From: Candidatus Nitrosacidococcus tergens
Lineage (GTDB): Bacteria; Pseudomonadota; Gammaproteobacteria; Nitrosococcales; Nitrosococcaceae
DNA: 64,000 nucleotides
Direction: 5' to 3'
Assembly: GCF_902810445.1 (NCBI RefSeq)
Contig: NZ_LR778175.1
Coordinates: forward strand, 814,501 to 878,500
A program made the position numbers and the translations under genes. The notes beneath the pieces were generated by a model. That model had not been told where the DNA came from and made no database searches. It worked only from the letters and a program-made list of their open reading frames with translations. Positions within the stretch are counted from its first letter, which is position 1. Each line of letters starts with the position of its first letter. This document shows positions 43,585 through 52,115 of this stretch, one piece after another.

Positions 43585-44749
43585 GACCCATATCCTTAGT
43601 ATTATCCATTATCCAGTTTTTGGTGGTCCTCATAATAGTAATATGCGACTTATACCTTTTTTACAAAAAAAGGGTATTCAAACAACTGTGTTATTACCAG
43701 AGGAGCATGGAAATGCTGCTGAGAAATTGAAAGATGCGGGTATTCAGGTAGTATTGATTCCCCTACACAGGGCAAGAGCGACTCTAAACATTGGTACTCA
43801 TTTTCAGTTTTTCACTCAATTTTCTGCTGAAATACGAGAGATTAGTGAAATTATTCAGCGATTAAAAATAGATATTGTCCAAATTAATGGATTAATTAAC
43901 CCTCATGGTGCGATTGCGGCACATAGGGTAGGTGTCCCAGTTGTTTGGCAAATTCTTGATATTCATACACCAGTAATTTTACGATATGCTATAAAGCCAT
44001 TACTGATGCATTATGCAGACGTAATCATGTGTACGGGGCAAAAAGTAGCTAATAAACATCCAGGAGTTACAAAAAGACCAGATCGTTTAGTCAATTTTTT
44101 TCCTCCAGTTAATTTAACTGATTTCTCTCCTAAAATATCTACCAGAAATCAAGTACGCCAAGAACTTGGTATAGATACTTCAATTCTAGTCATTGGTACA
44201 GTAGGGAATATAAATTTAGTAAAAGGACATGATAATTTTATTCATGCTGCTGCTCAAATGAAAGCTAAAGTTCATAATACGTGTTTTTTGATCTTAGGTA
44301 CTATACATAACAATCACAAAAATTATGCAAAGAGTCTAGAAATACTTGCAAATAACCTCGGGCTAAAAATAGGCCAGGATTTAATTTTTTTAGACCCAGC
44401 TGGAAGAGTGCATGAGCTAGTACAAGCCATGGATATATTTTGGATGACATCTCGTTCAGAAGGAATACCAACTGCGATGGAAGAGGCAATGGCACTGAAA
44501 CTACCTATTGTAAGCTTCGATGTTGGATCAATTGGAGAGCTAATTATGCATGGTTGTACAGGATATCTAGTGCAGGATCAAGATCCAAAATTAATCGCTA
44601 AATATACTTTAGATAACTTACTTGATGAAAAAATAAGAAATGAAATGGGTAGTCGAGGTCGCCATTTCATTCAAGAGCATGCCGCTCTTGAAGTTTGTGC
44701 AGAGCAACACATAAAAGCATATAGTTTGGCTTCAAAGTATAATAAATAA
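43583..44749 (+). CDS. GT4-family glycosyltransferase
   Basis: 388 residues, GT-B fold. The N-terminal Glyco_transf_4 domain starts MTHILSIIHYPVFGGPHNSN (glycine loop). The C-terminal half shows VIGTVGNINLVKGHDNFIHA near residue 202, then MDIFWMTSRSEGIPTAMEEA near 277 with the two family glutamates. It overlaps the end of the epimerase remnant. It should extend the repeat unit on undecaprenyl diphosphate. Confidence 0.88.
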   Translation: MTHILSIIHYPVFGGPHNSNMRLIPFLQKKGIQTTVLLPEEHGNAAEKLKDAGIQVVLIPLHRARATLNIGTHFQFFTQFSAEIREISEIIQRLKIDIVQINGLINPHGAIAAHRVGVPVVWQILDIHTPVILRYAIKPLLMHYADVIMCTGQKVANKHPGVTKRPDRLVNFFPPVNLTDFSPKISTRNQVRQELGIDTSILVIGTVGNINLVKGHDNFIHAAAQMKAKVHNTCFLILGTIHNNHKNYAKSLEILANNLGLKIGQDLIFLDPAGRVHELVQAMDIFWMTSRSEGIPTAMEEAMALKLPIVSFDVGSIGELIMHGCTGYLVQDQDPKLIAKYTLDNLLDEKIRNEMGSRGRHFIQEHAALEVCAEQHIKAYSLASKYNK

Positions 44750-44843
44750 CTCTAGTACAGAAGAAAATATCTAGTAGTTTTTATTAATATCGCACTATAT
44801 TTCAGAGCTGTTTAATATAGATATAGTTAGTTTAAAGCAAAAA

Positions 44844-45965
44844 ATGAAAAAAGCACTACTTACCGGTATTACTGGTCAAGATGGGATGTATTTGGCTGAA
44901 TTGTTGCTCAAAAAAGGTTATGAAGTCCATGGGATTAAGCGACGGGCTTCGCTTTTTAATACGGATCGAATTGATCATCTCTATCAAGATCCTCATGAAT
45001 CTAAAAGACGGTTTATGCTTCATTATGGGGACTTAACGGATGCGACTAATCTCATTCGTATTATCCAAGAAGCACAGCCTGATGAAATTTATAATTTAGC
45101 GGCACAAAGTCATGTGGCCGTTTCTTTTGAAACTCCGGAATATACTGCAAATTCTGATGCCTTGGGTACGCTGCGAATTTTAGAGGCTATTCGAATCTTA
45201 GGATTAGAGCAAAAAACTAGATTTTATCAAGCTTCCACTTCTGAATTGTATGGGAAAGTACAGGCTATTCCCCAAAATGAATCCACACCTTTTTACCCTC
45301 GCTCTCCCTATGGAGCAGCAAAGTTATATGCTTATTGGATTACGGTAAACTATCGGGAAGCCTATGGTATGTATGCTTGTAATGGGATTTTATTTAACCA
45401 TGAATCCCCGGTACGAGGGGAAACTTTTATTACCCGTAAAATCACAAGAGGATTAGCGCGAATTGTCCTTGGGCTACAGAACTGTCTTTATGTGGGCAAC
45501 CTTGAAGCAAAACGGGATTGGGGTCATGCCCAAGACTATGTGATAGCTCAATGGTTAATGTTACAGCAAGAATCGCCTGAAGATTATGTAATTGCTACTG
45601 GATTACAGCATTCAGTGCGAGATTTTATTACCCAGGCGGCAAGTATTTTAGGGATTACAGTGACTTGGCAAAACCATGGAGTAGATGAAGTAGGGATAGT
45701 AGAGTCGATTTCTGGTAAGGCCCAAGAGCTAGATACTATTAAAGCTGGGCATACCCTTGTGCAGGTTGATTCCCGTTATTTTCGCCCTACTGAGGTGGAA
45801 ACTTTGCTTGGAGATGCGAGTAAAGCAAGGAAAAAACTAGGATGGGAACCAAAAATTTCTTTCGGTACTTTGGTAGAAGAAATGGTGATGGAAGATTTAA
45901 AAGTTGCTCAACGGGATAATCTTTGTCGCCAAGAGGGGTATCGTACTTTTAACTATTTTGAGTAG
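44844..45965 (+). CDS. gmd: GDP-mannose 4,6-dehydratase
   Basis: 373 residues. NADP-binding GITGQDGMYLAELLLKKGYEV at residues 8-28 and the RRASLFNTDRIDHLY block that contacts GDP-mannose are present. Catalytic T(S)E/Y-K residues are at STSELYGK near 132 and YGAAKLYAYW near 157, and ESPVRGETFITRK near 186. It makes GDP-4-keto-6-deoxy-D-mannose, the branch point to GDP-fucose, rhamnose, perosamine and others. The reductase or aminotransferase that must follow is not in the window. Confidence 0.96.
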   Translation: MKKALLTGITGQDGMYLAELLLKKGYEVHGIKRRASLFNTDRIDHLYQDPHESKRRFMLHYGDLTDATNLIRIIQEAQPDEIYNLAAQSHVAVSFETPEYTANSDALGTLRILEAIRILGLEQKTRFYQASTSELYGKVQAIPQNESTPFYPRSPYGAAKLYAYWITVNYREAYGMYACNGILFNHESPVRGETFITRKITRGLARIVLGLQNCLYVGNLEAKRDWGHAQDYVIAQWLMLQQESPEDYVIATGLQHSVRDFITQAASILGITVTWQNHGVDEVGIVESISGKAQELDTIKAGHTLVQVDSRYFRPTEVETLLGDASKARKKLGWEPKISFGTLVEEMVMEDLKVAQRDNLCRQEGYRTFNYFE

Positions 45966-46035
45966 TTGTTTTTCTTTTAATTAGACTAGTTAAACTAGCT
46001 TTTTCCTCTTGTTTTTAACCATCTTATATGGGTTT

Positions 46036-47262
46036 ATGCGAATTCTACTTTATGGCATTAATTTTCTTCCAGAACTTATAGGTACGGGAAAATACACGGG
46101 AGAAATGGCTTCATGGCTAGCAGATCATGGTTATGAAGTCAGGGTAGTGACAGCCCCCCCTTATTATCCAGATTGGCATGTACATGCTGGTTATTTAGCT
46201 TGGCGTTATTATAAAGAGGATTTTTTATCTCCTCAAGGTAATAAAATCAAAGTATGGCGTTGTCCATTATGGGTACCCCGTAGCCCTTCTGGAATTAAGC
46301 GATTAATTCATCTTGCTAGTTTTATGTTCACTAGCATCACCATTATGTTTAGCCAAATTTTCTGGCAGCCTAATATTGTTTTTTTAGTTGCTCCTACTTT
46401 ATTTTGTGCTCCTGTTGCTTGGGTAACAGCTAAATTTTCTAGGGCTAAAGCTTGGCTTCATATTCAGGACTTTGAGCTGGATGCTGCAGTTGGGCTGAAG
46501 TTACTCCAATATAATGGGTTGCGAAAAGCTGCTGAATTTTTTGAAACGCGTAGCTTACGAAGTTTTGATCGGGTATCTACCATTTCCGAGAAGATGGTAG
46601 ATCGTCTCTATGACAAGGGCATATCTAAGGAGCGTTGTATATTATTTCCTAATTGGGTAGATGCCCAAAAAATTTATCCCCTATCTTATCCTAGCCCTTA
46701 TCGGAAAGAATTAAATATTAGTCCAGATAAAATTATTATGCTTTATTCTGGCACGATGGGGGAAAAACAGGGGTTAGAGATCTTAATTGAAGCAGCTTGT
46801 AAGCTTCAAAATTACCCAGAGATATTATTCATTCTCGCAGGTACAGGATCAGCCCGTTCTCGGTTAGAGAAACAAAGTAAGGGATTACTTAATATTCTAT
46901 GGCTTCCTTTACAGCCTACAGAAAGGCTTAATGATTGGTTAAACCTTGCCGATATTCATATACTGCCCCAACAAGCAGATGCAGCAGATTTAGTGATGCC
47001 TTCTAAACTCACAGGAATGTTGGCTAGTGGTCGACCTATTATTGCTACCGCATTGTCCGAAACTCAAGTTGGAAAAGTTGTTTCTTTTTGCGGAAAATTA
47101 GTAGCTCCAGGAGATACAAAAGGGTTAATAACAACAATTCAGAAATTAGCTAAAGATCCCCAATTACAATTAAAATTAGGATCGACAGCGAGAGATTATG
47201 CAGTCAATTATTTAGGTTATGAGCAAGTGCTGGTCAATTTAGAAAAGAATCTCAGTTTTTGA
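46036..47262 (+). CDS. WcaI-like GT4 glycosyltransferase
   Basis: 408 residues from ATG 46036; a TTG-initiated frame from 46009 adds nine residues that are absent from the family. MRILLYGINFLPELIGTGKY is the usual WcaI start. AYY/PPYYPDWHVHAGY near residue 43 and the C-terminal GT-B half with IMLYSGTMGEKQGLEILIEA near 235 and LPQQADAADLVMPSKLTGML near 315 support the assignment. WcaI is known from colanic acid synthesis, as a fucosyltransferase in the accepted model. Together with gmd this points to a deoxyhexose in the repeat unit. Confidence 0.88.
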   Translation: MRILLYGINFLPELIGTGKYTGEMASWLADHGYEVRVVTAPPYYPDWHVHAGYLAWRYYKEDFLSPQGNKIKVWRCPLWVPRSPSGIKRLIHLASFMFTSITIMFSQIFWQPNIVFLVAPTLFCAPVAWVTAKFSRAKAWLHIQDFELDAAVGLKLLQYNGLRKAAEFFETRSLRSFDRVSTISEKMVDRLYDKGISKERCILFPNWVDAQKIYPLSYPSPYRKELNISPDKIIMLYSGTMGEKQGLEILIEAACKLQNYPEILFILAGTGSARSRLEKQSKGLLNILWLPLQPTERLNDWLNLADIHILPQQADAADLVMPSKLTGMLASGRPIIATALSETQVGKVVSFCGKLVAPGDTKGLITTIQKLAKDPQLQLKLGSTARDYAVNYLGYEQVLVNLEKNLSF

Positions 47263-47350
47263 GAGTCGTTATTATAATAGTTATTTACTTTACTTTAAAT
47301 TTATTTCAAACTTAGGCGGCTACTGTTTATTTTTATTTAATTTTTTAATA

Positions 47351-48187
47351 GTGATTCGACTTATTTTCCCCTATTTATTGATTTCTATATTTTTAACTGC
47401 TTGTGGTGTGCACAATGCTTATCAAGGGGGATCAGTAAGTAGGTATGAAAAATCAGAAAAAATAGCTGCCCAATCTGAACCTAAATTTGAACAAATCTCT
47501 GTTGAGTCTATTCCTGAAGTAACTACTAAAGATGCAGATATTCTTAAATTAGAAGAATTACCTATCATGGATCCTAATTCAGAAAATTTACCTATTAATG
47601 ATAGTGAAGATGTTTTAAATCAGTATGATCAACAAATCGGTCCTTCTGATTTACTTAGGGTGAATGTATTTCAGGTAGAAGAAATTTCTAAAAAAGAAAT
47701 TAGAGTAGGTAACAACGGAAAACTGTCTCTTCCACTTGTAGGATCAATTACGGTGGAAGGATTAACGGCTAAAGAACTTGAGATAGAATTGGAAAGGATT
47801 TTAGGGGAAAAATACTTACAAAATCCTCAAGTGAGTGTGTCTGTGGTAGAACATATTAGCAAACGATTTACTGTCGCTGGAGAGGTCAAAAAGCCTGGAC
47901 TTTATCCTATTCAAGGACCCACCACTTTACTAGAGGCTATTTCTATTGCTGAAGGGGAAGAATATTATGGGAATTTATCCCAAGTAGGGCTTATTCGCAC
48001 CGTGGCGGGTAGTAAAAAAATCAATATTTACAATATAAATGCAATCCGTGATCAAAAAGAAGTAGATCCTGAAATTCATGCTAATGATGTGATTGTGGTA
48101 AGTAAAGATGCTGGTAAAGCGGTTTGGAGGAAAATTACTAGATTTTTTGGGGTATTCTTTAATCCATCTGGTAATATTTTTAGATAA
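47351..48187 (+). CDS. Wza-type polysaccharide export lipoprotein, copy 1
   Basis: 278 residues from GTG 47351. A lipoprotein signal with lipobox LTAC at residues 16-19 is followed by a 75-residue linker. The Poly_export domain (YDQQIGPSDLLRVNVFQVEE) and one SLBB domain (FTVAGEVKKPGLYPIQGP) follow. It would form the periplasmic/outer-membrane export channel. It shares a nearly identical block of over 40 residues with the next gene, so the two are a recent tandem duplication. It lacks the long C-terminal helix region of E. coli Wza. Confidence 0.88.
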   Translation: MIRLIFPYLLISIFLTACGVHNAYQGGSVSRYEKSEKIAAQSEPKFEQISVESIPEVTTKDADILKLEELPIMDPNSENLPINDSEDVLNQYDQQIGPSDLLRVNVFQVEEISKKEIRVGNNGKLSLPLVGSITVEGLTAKELEIELERILGEKYLQNPQVSVSVVEHISKRFTVAGEVKKPGLYPIQGPTTLLEAISIAEGEEYYGNLSQVGLIRTVAGSKKINIYNINAIRDQKEVDPEIHANDVIVVSKDAGKAVWRKITRFFGVFFNPSGNIFR

Positions 48188-48197
48188 AAATATCTTT

Positions 48198-48938
48198 ATG
48201 AGAGCTATTTTTTCTTGTTTTTTTGTATCTTTATTTCTGATCTCTTGTGGTACACACAATACTTATCAGAAAAAATCCTTAAGTAGTCACATTGAAACAG
48301 AAAAAGCAACTATCTATACTGATTTTATTGCAGATAAATCAAAATTGTCTATTACAAATTTAGAAAAGTCGCTAAATCAGCATGATTACCAAATTGGTCC
48401 TTCTGATGTATTAAGTGTAGATGTATTTCAGGTGGAAGAAATTTCTGAAGAAGAAATTGTAGTAGATAATGGAGGCACAATATCTTTACCCTTAATTGGC
48501 TCTATTCAGGCAGCTGGACTCACTCCAGACGAGCTAGAAGCCAATATTACCAAAATCCTAGGAGAGAAATATTTACAAAATCCTCAAGTAAGCGTGTCTA
48601 TTGTAGAACATATCAGTAAGCGGTTTACGGTCGCTGGAGAAGTGAAAAAACCGGGACTTTATCCTATTGAAGGACCCACTACACTTGTACAAGCTATTTC
48701 TGCTGCTCAAGGAGAGGGAGAGTTTGCAGATTTATCAAAGGTAGGTTTAATTCGCACTATTAAAGGAAATAGGCAGATGTCTTTTTATAATGTGAACGAA
48801 ATTCGTAGTCAAACAGCAATAGATCCTCAAATTCATGCTAATGATGTTGTGATTGTGAATCAAAGTAGGTTTGATGTATTTTGGGATGAACTCACCAGAT
48901 TTTTTCATATATTTGTAAGTCCTGCTGCATTTTTTTAG
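48198..48938 (+). CDS. Wza-type polysaccharide export lipoprotein, copy 2
   Basis: 246 residues from ATG 48198. The open frame reaches back to 48108, but only the 48198 start gives a lipoprotein signal (MRAIFSCFFVSLFLISCG, lipobox LISC). The linker after the lipid-Cys is about 40 residues shorter than in copy 1. Poly_export (YQIGPSDVLSVDVFQVEE) and SLBB (FTVAGEVKKPGLYPIEGP) domains match copy 1 closely. It lies 10 bp after copy 1. It either doubles dosage or forms mixed channels. Confidence 0.88.
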   Translation: MRAIFSCFFVSLFLISCGTHNTYQKKSLSSHIETEKATIYTDFIADKSKLSITNLEKSLNQHDYQIGPSDVLSVDVFQVEEISEEEIVVDNGGTISLPLIGSIQAAGLTPDELEANITKILGEKYLQNPQVSVSIVEHISKRFTVAGEVKKPGLYPIEGPTTLVQAISAAQGEGEFADLSKVGLIRTIKGNRQMSFYNVNEIRSQTAIDPQIHANDVVIVNQSRFDVFWDELTRFFHIFVSPAAFF

Positions 48939-48947
48939 CTAATCTAA

Positions 48948-50342
48948 ATGGCAATAAAATACCCTTACCAACAACAAAGCTTACTTTTTGTTTATGACGC
49001 ATTAGTTATTTTTGCTGCTGCTTGTTTTGCCTACAGAATGTATTTGGGAACTTGGTTGCTTGCATCAGAATATTATTTTGTCGTGGGCGTGAGTACTTTG
49101 CTTACTGCAATCGTGTTCCCCCAATTTGGTTTATATGAGTTTAAATTATGGCATAAAGATTCTGTTTTAGATGGGTTTAAATCCATCATTTTAGGTTGGG
49201 GGAGTGTTTTACTCGCTTTAATTTTAATTGCCTTTATTACGAAGACAGGAGATAAATTTTCCAGAGGCTGGGCGTTACTGTGGGCAGTCATAGGTTGGGG
49301 AGGATTATTAGCAGAGCGATTTTTTTGGCATTTATCTTCAAAATGGTTTATTGATCAGAGATTCTATCGAAAGCAAATTATCCTAGTAGGATCTCTAAAA
49401 TCTAGCTTAGAAGTGATTGAACGAATTCAGTCTTCGCCTTGGTTAAGTATTGAGATTATTGGTTTTTTTTGTGAGAACCCGGAAGTATTTGAAAATGAGT
49501 TTAATTTACCTGTAGTAGGGCATATTAAAGAGGCTGCTAATTTTATTGAGCGGGAGAAAATTAGCCAAGCGTGGATTGCTATCTCCTTTGAAGAAGGTGA
49601 GTTAATTAAAGAGTTTATCCAAAATTTACATCACTCAACGGTGGATCTTTGTCTAATACCAAATATCTACGATTTTTATCTGCTTAATTATTCTATTTCT
49701 GAAATTGCTGGTTTGCCTGTCTTAAATTTATCCGCTACGCCTATTACAGGTATTAATATTTTTGTTAAAGACATAGAAGATAAAGTACTAGCATTCTTAA
49801 TTGTGCTTTTAATTAGCCCCCTGTTATTGGTGATTGCCATAGGGATTAAATTGAGCTCTCCAGGACCTATTATTTTTAAGCAGAAGAGGCATGGATTAGG
49901 GGCAGCTCCAATTACTATGTATAAATTCCGTTCCATGCATATTCACAAGGAAGAAAGGAAAGTAACCCAAGCAACTAAGGGTGATTCAAGAATTTTTCCT
50001 TTTGGTGCTTTTTTAAGAAAGACAAGTCTTGATGAGCTTCCTCAATTTTTTAATGTGCTAGAAGGAACCATGTCCATAGTAGGACCTAGACCTCATGCCA
50101 TAGAGCATAATGATGAATATAAACAGCTTATTGGTGGCTATATGCAACGACATAAAATTAAACCAGGTATTACAGGATGGGCACAAATCAATGGCTGGCG
50201 AGGAGAAACAGATACTCTTGAAAAAATGAAAAAACGAGTAGAGTATGATCTTTACTACATTGAAAACTGGTCTTTTTGGTTTGATATGAAAATTATCTTA
50301 ACTACCCTTTATAAGGGATTTATTCATCGGAACGCCTATTGA
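48948..50342 (+). CDS. WcaJ-type undecaprenyl-phosphate sugar phosphotransferase (initiating transferase)
   Basis: 464 residues. Four N-terminal membrane helices, a Rossmann-like CoA-binding-type domain at about residues 130-250, then a fifth hydrophobic segment and the PglC-like catalytic domain from about 275: LSSPGPIIFKQKRHGLG, YKFRSMH, FLRKTSLDELPQFFNVL, MSIVGPRPHA and KPGITGWAQING. It transfers a hexose-1-phosphate, usually glucose, from UDP-sugar to undecaprenyl phosphate, starting each repeat unit. It is the last gene of the locus and abuts a convergent gene. Confidence 0.92.
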   Translation: MAIKYPYQQQSLLFVYDALVIFAAACFAYRMYLGTWLLASEYYFVVGVSTLLTAIVFPQFGLYEFKLWHKDSVLDGFKSIILGWGSVLLALILIAFITKTGDKFSRGWALLWAVIGWGGLLAERFFWHLSSKWFIDQRFYRKQIILVGSLKSSLEVIERIQSSPWLSIEIIGFFCENPEVFENEFNLPVVGHIKEAANFIEREKISQAWIAISFEEGELIKEFIQNLHHSTVDLCLIPNIYDFYLLNYSISEIAGLPVLNLSATPITGINIFVKDIEDKVLAFLIVLLISPLLLVIAIGIKLSSPGPIIFKQKRHGLGAAPITMYKFRSMHIHKEERKVTQATKGDSRIFPFGAFLRKTSLDELPQFFNVLEGTMSIVGPRPHAIEHNDEYKQLIGGYMQRHKIKPGITGWAQINGWRGETDTLEKMKKRVEYDLYYIENWSFWFDMKIILTTLYKGFIHRNAY

Positions 50343-50346
50343 GTAA

Positions 50347-51189
50347 CTATAAATTAATTCCTAACCAAGCGATCCATTCATCAAAAAATTCTTTTTTTAA
50401 GGCAGCTACTGCAGATCGTGGTTGAAGTGTGGGTTTAAATACGGATTCTCCTAATAGAGTAGTGGCATAACCACCTGCTTCTTTCAAAATCAAACTTCCT
50501 GCTGCATAATCCCATATTTTTTGTCTACCATGAAGATAAACATGACCTCTGCCTGCAGCGAGCCAACACCAATCTAACGCTACTGATCCTAAACTTCGCT
50601 GAGAGCTATAGGGAGGACAGGTTGCTAACCTAGCTGCAAGCCCTGCAGGTAATCGTTTTAAGTCAATTAAACCAATGCCATTGTTAAGTGGTTCATGGGG
50701 ATAGATTTCCCCTAGTACTTTTTCATTTACCCAAGCCCCTTGATTTTTTTGTGCACTAAAACACTCATCTCGTAAAGGATCATAAACTATCCCTATCACT
50801 ACTTCTTGCTTAACGATTAAAGCTAAAGAAACGCTGAAGCAGGGAATTCCTGCAGCAAAATTTCGAGTACCATCGAGAGGATCTAAGCACCAAACCCCTT
50901 GAGTGGTATCTAAGAGTAGTTGAGTTTGTTGGATTTCATCCATCTCCTCACCTAGAAAAGCAAATTGAGGCCAATAGGTAGTAAGCGATTCATTAATTTG
51001 CTTTTGCATGATTAAATCTGCTTCAGTGAGCAAACTACCATCGGCTTTCCATCGGCTTTTAATCGTTGCAAATCGGTGAGGCAGATGCTCTTGTGCCGTA
51101 TTAATAACAATTTGGCGTAGTTGATCTAGATCAGGATACATGGTGATAGCTAATTTATTTTTAATATATCGAAATAGTGAACTATTCAC
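50347..51189 (-). CDS. inositol-monophosphatase-family phosphatase
   Basis: 280 residues. Metal-binding motifs are GEEMDE near residue 78 (family GEE), WCLDPLDGTRNFAAGIP near 101-117 (DPxDGT) and WDYAAGSLILKEAGG near 221-235. The family covers inositol-1-phosphatase (SuhB), CysQ-type PAP phosphatase and others. The nearby sulfotransferase uses PAPS and releases PAP, so PAP hydrolysis is an attractive role, but the sequence alone cannot decide. The gene converges on the export locus with only 4 bp between stops. Confidence 0.85.
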   Translation of the reverse strand: MNSSLFRYIKNKLAITMYPDLDQLRQIVINTAQEHLPHRFATIKSRWKADGSLLTEADLIMQKQINESLTTYWPQFAFLGEEMDEIQQTQLLLDTTQGVWCLDPLDGTRNFAAGIPCFSVSLALIVKQEVVIGIVYDPLRDECFSAQKNQGAWVNEKVLGEIYPHEPLNNGIGLIDLKRLPAGLAARLATCPPYSSQRSLGSVALDWCWLAAGRGHVYLHGRQKIWDYAAGSLILKEAGGYATTLLGESVFKPTLQPRSAVAALKKEFFDEWIAWLGINL

Positions 51190-51221
51190 TATGTTACAGC
51201 ATATAGAGATAAAGAAAAGCT

Positions 51222-51264
51222 AAAAAAAAACCCGAAAAACCCTAGGAGGATAGAGCTTTTCGGG
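51222..51264 (-). terminator. intrinsic terminator for the DUF6607 gene
   Basis: Read on the minus strand, CCCGAAAA (51257-51264) and TTTTCGGG (51231-51238) form an 8-bp stem with an 18-base loop, followed at once by nine T residues (A9 on the plus strand at 51222-51230). It lies about 75 bp after the DUF6607 stop. Confidence 0.8.
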
Positions 51265-51337
51265 GACTTACGTAAGCGGAGTTCTTTAAAACAGAATCCA
51301 GTGTAAGTGAAGTGCAATTTAGCGTTAGCTATGGTCG

Positions 51338-52039
51338 TTATTTAGTCGCAATTTCTCTTGGATAAGGTTTAATTGCTGTTTCGCAAAATCCATCCTCAAG
51401 TCGTTGATAAGTGATCCATCCTAATTCATAAGCAGCCACCGCCCCTGAAGCAGAAATTTTTTTGTTCTGCTCACTTTGAACCCAGCCGTTAGGAGTAACT
51501 AATATCGAATTGTTTCGATTTAAATGATCATAATCAGTGCGCTTAAAGCCAAAAGGAGCACCATTATCTCTAAAGGGTTTTCCAGCTTCATTGGTTGAAT
51601 GACACTGCCATTGATTCATATTCCAAGAGGCAGTGCATTGGTATCTTAGTTCAGTTTTTTCGCTCCCATAGGCCTGACTTCTAACTTCTTGAGTCCAGCT
51701 CCCTGTATTAGGATGGTATTTCCATATTTCGTGGAAATGAGATTGAGGTTCTTTTTCTTCTCTACTAAAAGTTACATGTTGTAGAATGAATGTGTTCTTT
51801 TCACCTTCTTTTTCCTTAAAGCTAATCCACTCTCTACTAGGCGTGTTCAATTCTTGCTTGTGCTGTTTAGAGAACATATCATGCACTCCATCTTCAATAA
51901 AACGATAAGTGACATCAAAACATCCTGAAATATTCTCTACATTACTCATTTCCTTAGGGGTAGTTTCTTGTGCTAAAGCAACACTTACTCCCCCTCCAAT
52001 CATGGTCGCTAATGTCAATATATGGTAGTGACGTATCAT
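51338..52039 (-). CDS. DUF6607-like exported protein in the iron/heme module
   Basis: 233 residues from ATG 52039, chosen because AGGAGC lies 7 bp upstream; the open frame extends to 52060. A signal peptide ends near ALAQE. The mature part has a GCFDVTYRF opening, WISFKEKEGEKNTFILQHV, then WTQEVRSQAYG, YQCTASWN, FKRTDYDHLNRNN and GWVQSEQNKKI, a pattern I match to DUF6607. The biochemical function of this family is unknown to me. Four Cys at paired spacing may form disulfides. It is last of three same-strand genes each preceded by a Fur-like box, so an iron-starvation role in the periplasm is inferred. Confidence 0.7.
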   Translation of the reverse strand: MIRHYHILTLATMIGGGVSVALAQETTPKEMSNVENISGCFDVTYRFIEDGVHDMFSKQHKQELNTPSREWISFKEKEGEKNTFILQHVTFSREEKEPQSHFHEIWKYHPNTGSWTQEVRSQAYGSEKTELRYQCTASWNMNQWQCHSTNEAGKPFRDNGAPFGFKRTDYDHLNRNNSILVTPNGWVQSEQNKKISASGAVAAYELGWITYQRLEDGFCETAIKPYPREIATK

Positions 52040-52096
52040 AATAGCTCCTATATATTTCACTTTAAATAATATATCAAATTAAAAACTAAATGTAAA

Positions 52097-52111
52097 TGAT
52101 AATTATTAATT
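52097..52111 (-). promoter_or_regulatory. Fur-like box upstream of the DUF6607 gene
   Basis: TGATAAT-T-ATTAATT fits the 7-1-7 Fur pattern TGATAAT-N-ATTATCA with one perfect half and a partial second half. It is 58 bp upstream of the ATG at 52039. Confidence 0.6.
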
Positions 52112-52115
52112 TCTT

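Noticed and set aside
48108..48197. Thirty-residue upstream extension of the second export lipoprotein
   Set aside because: It lies inside the first copy and would bury the lipoprotein signal; the ATG at 48198 gives a proper lipobox.
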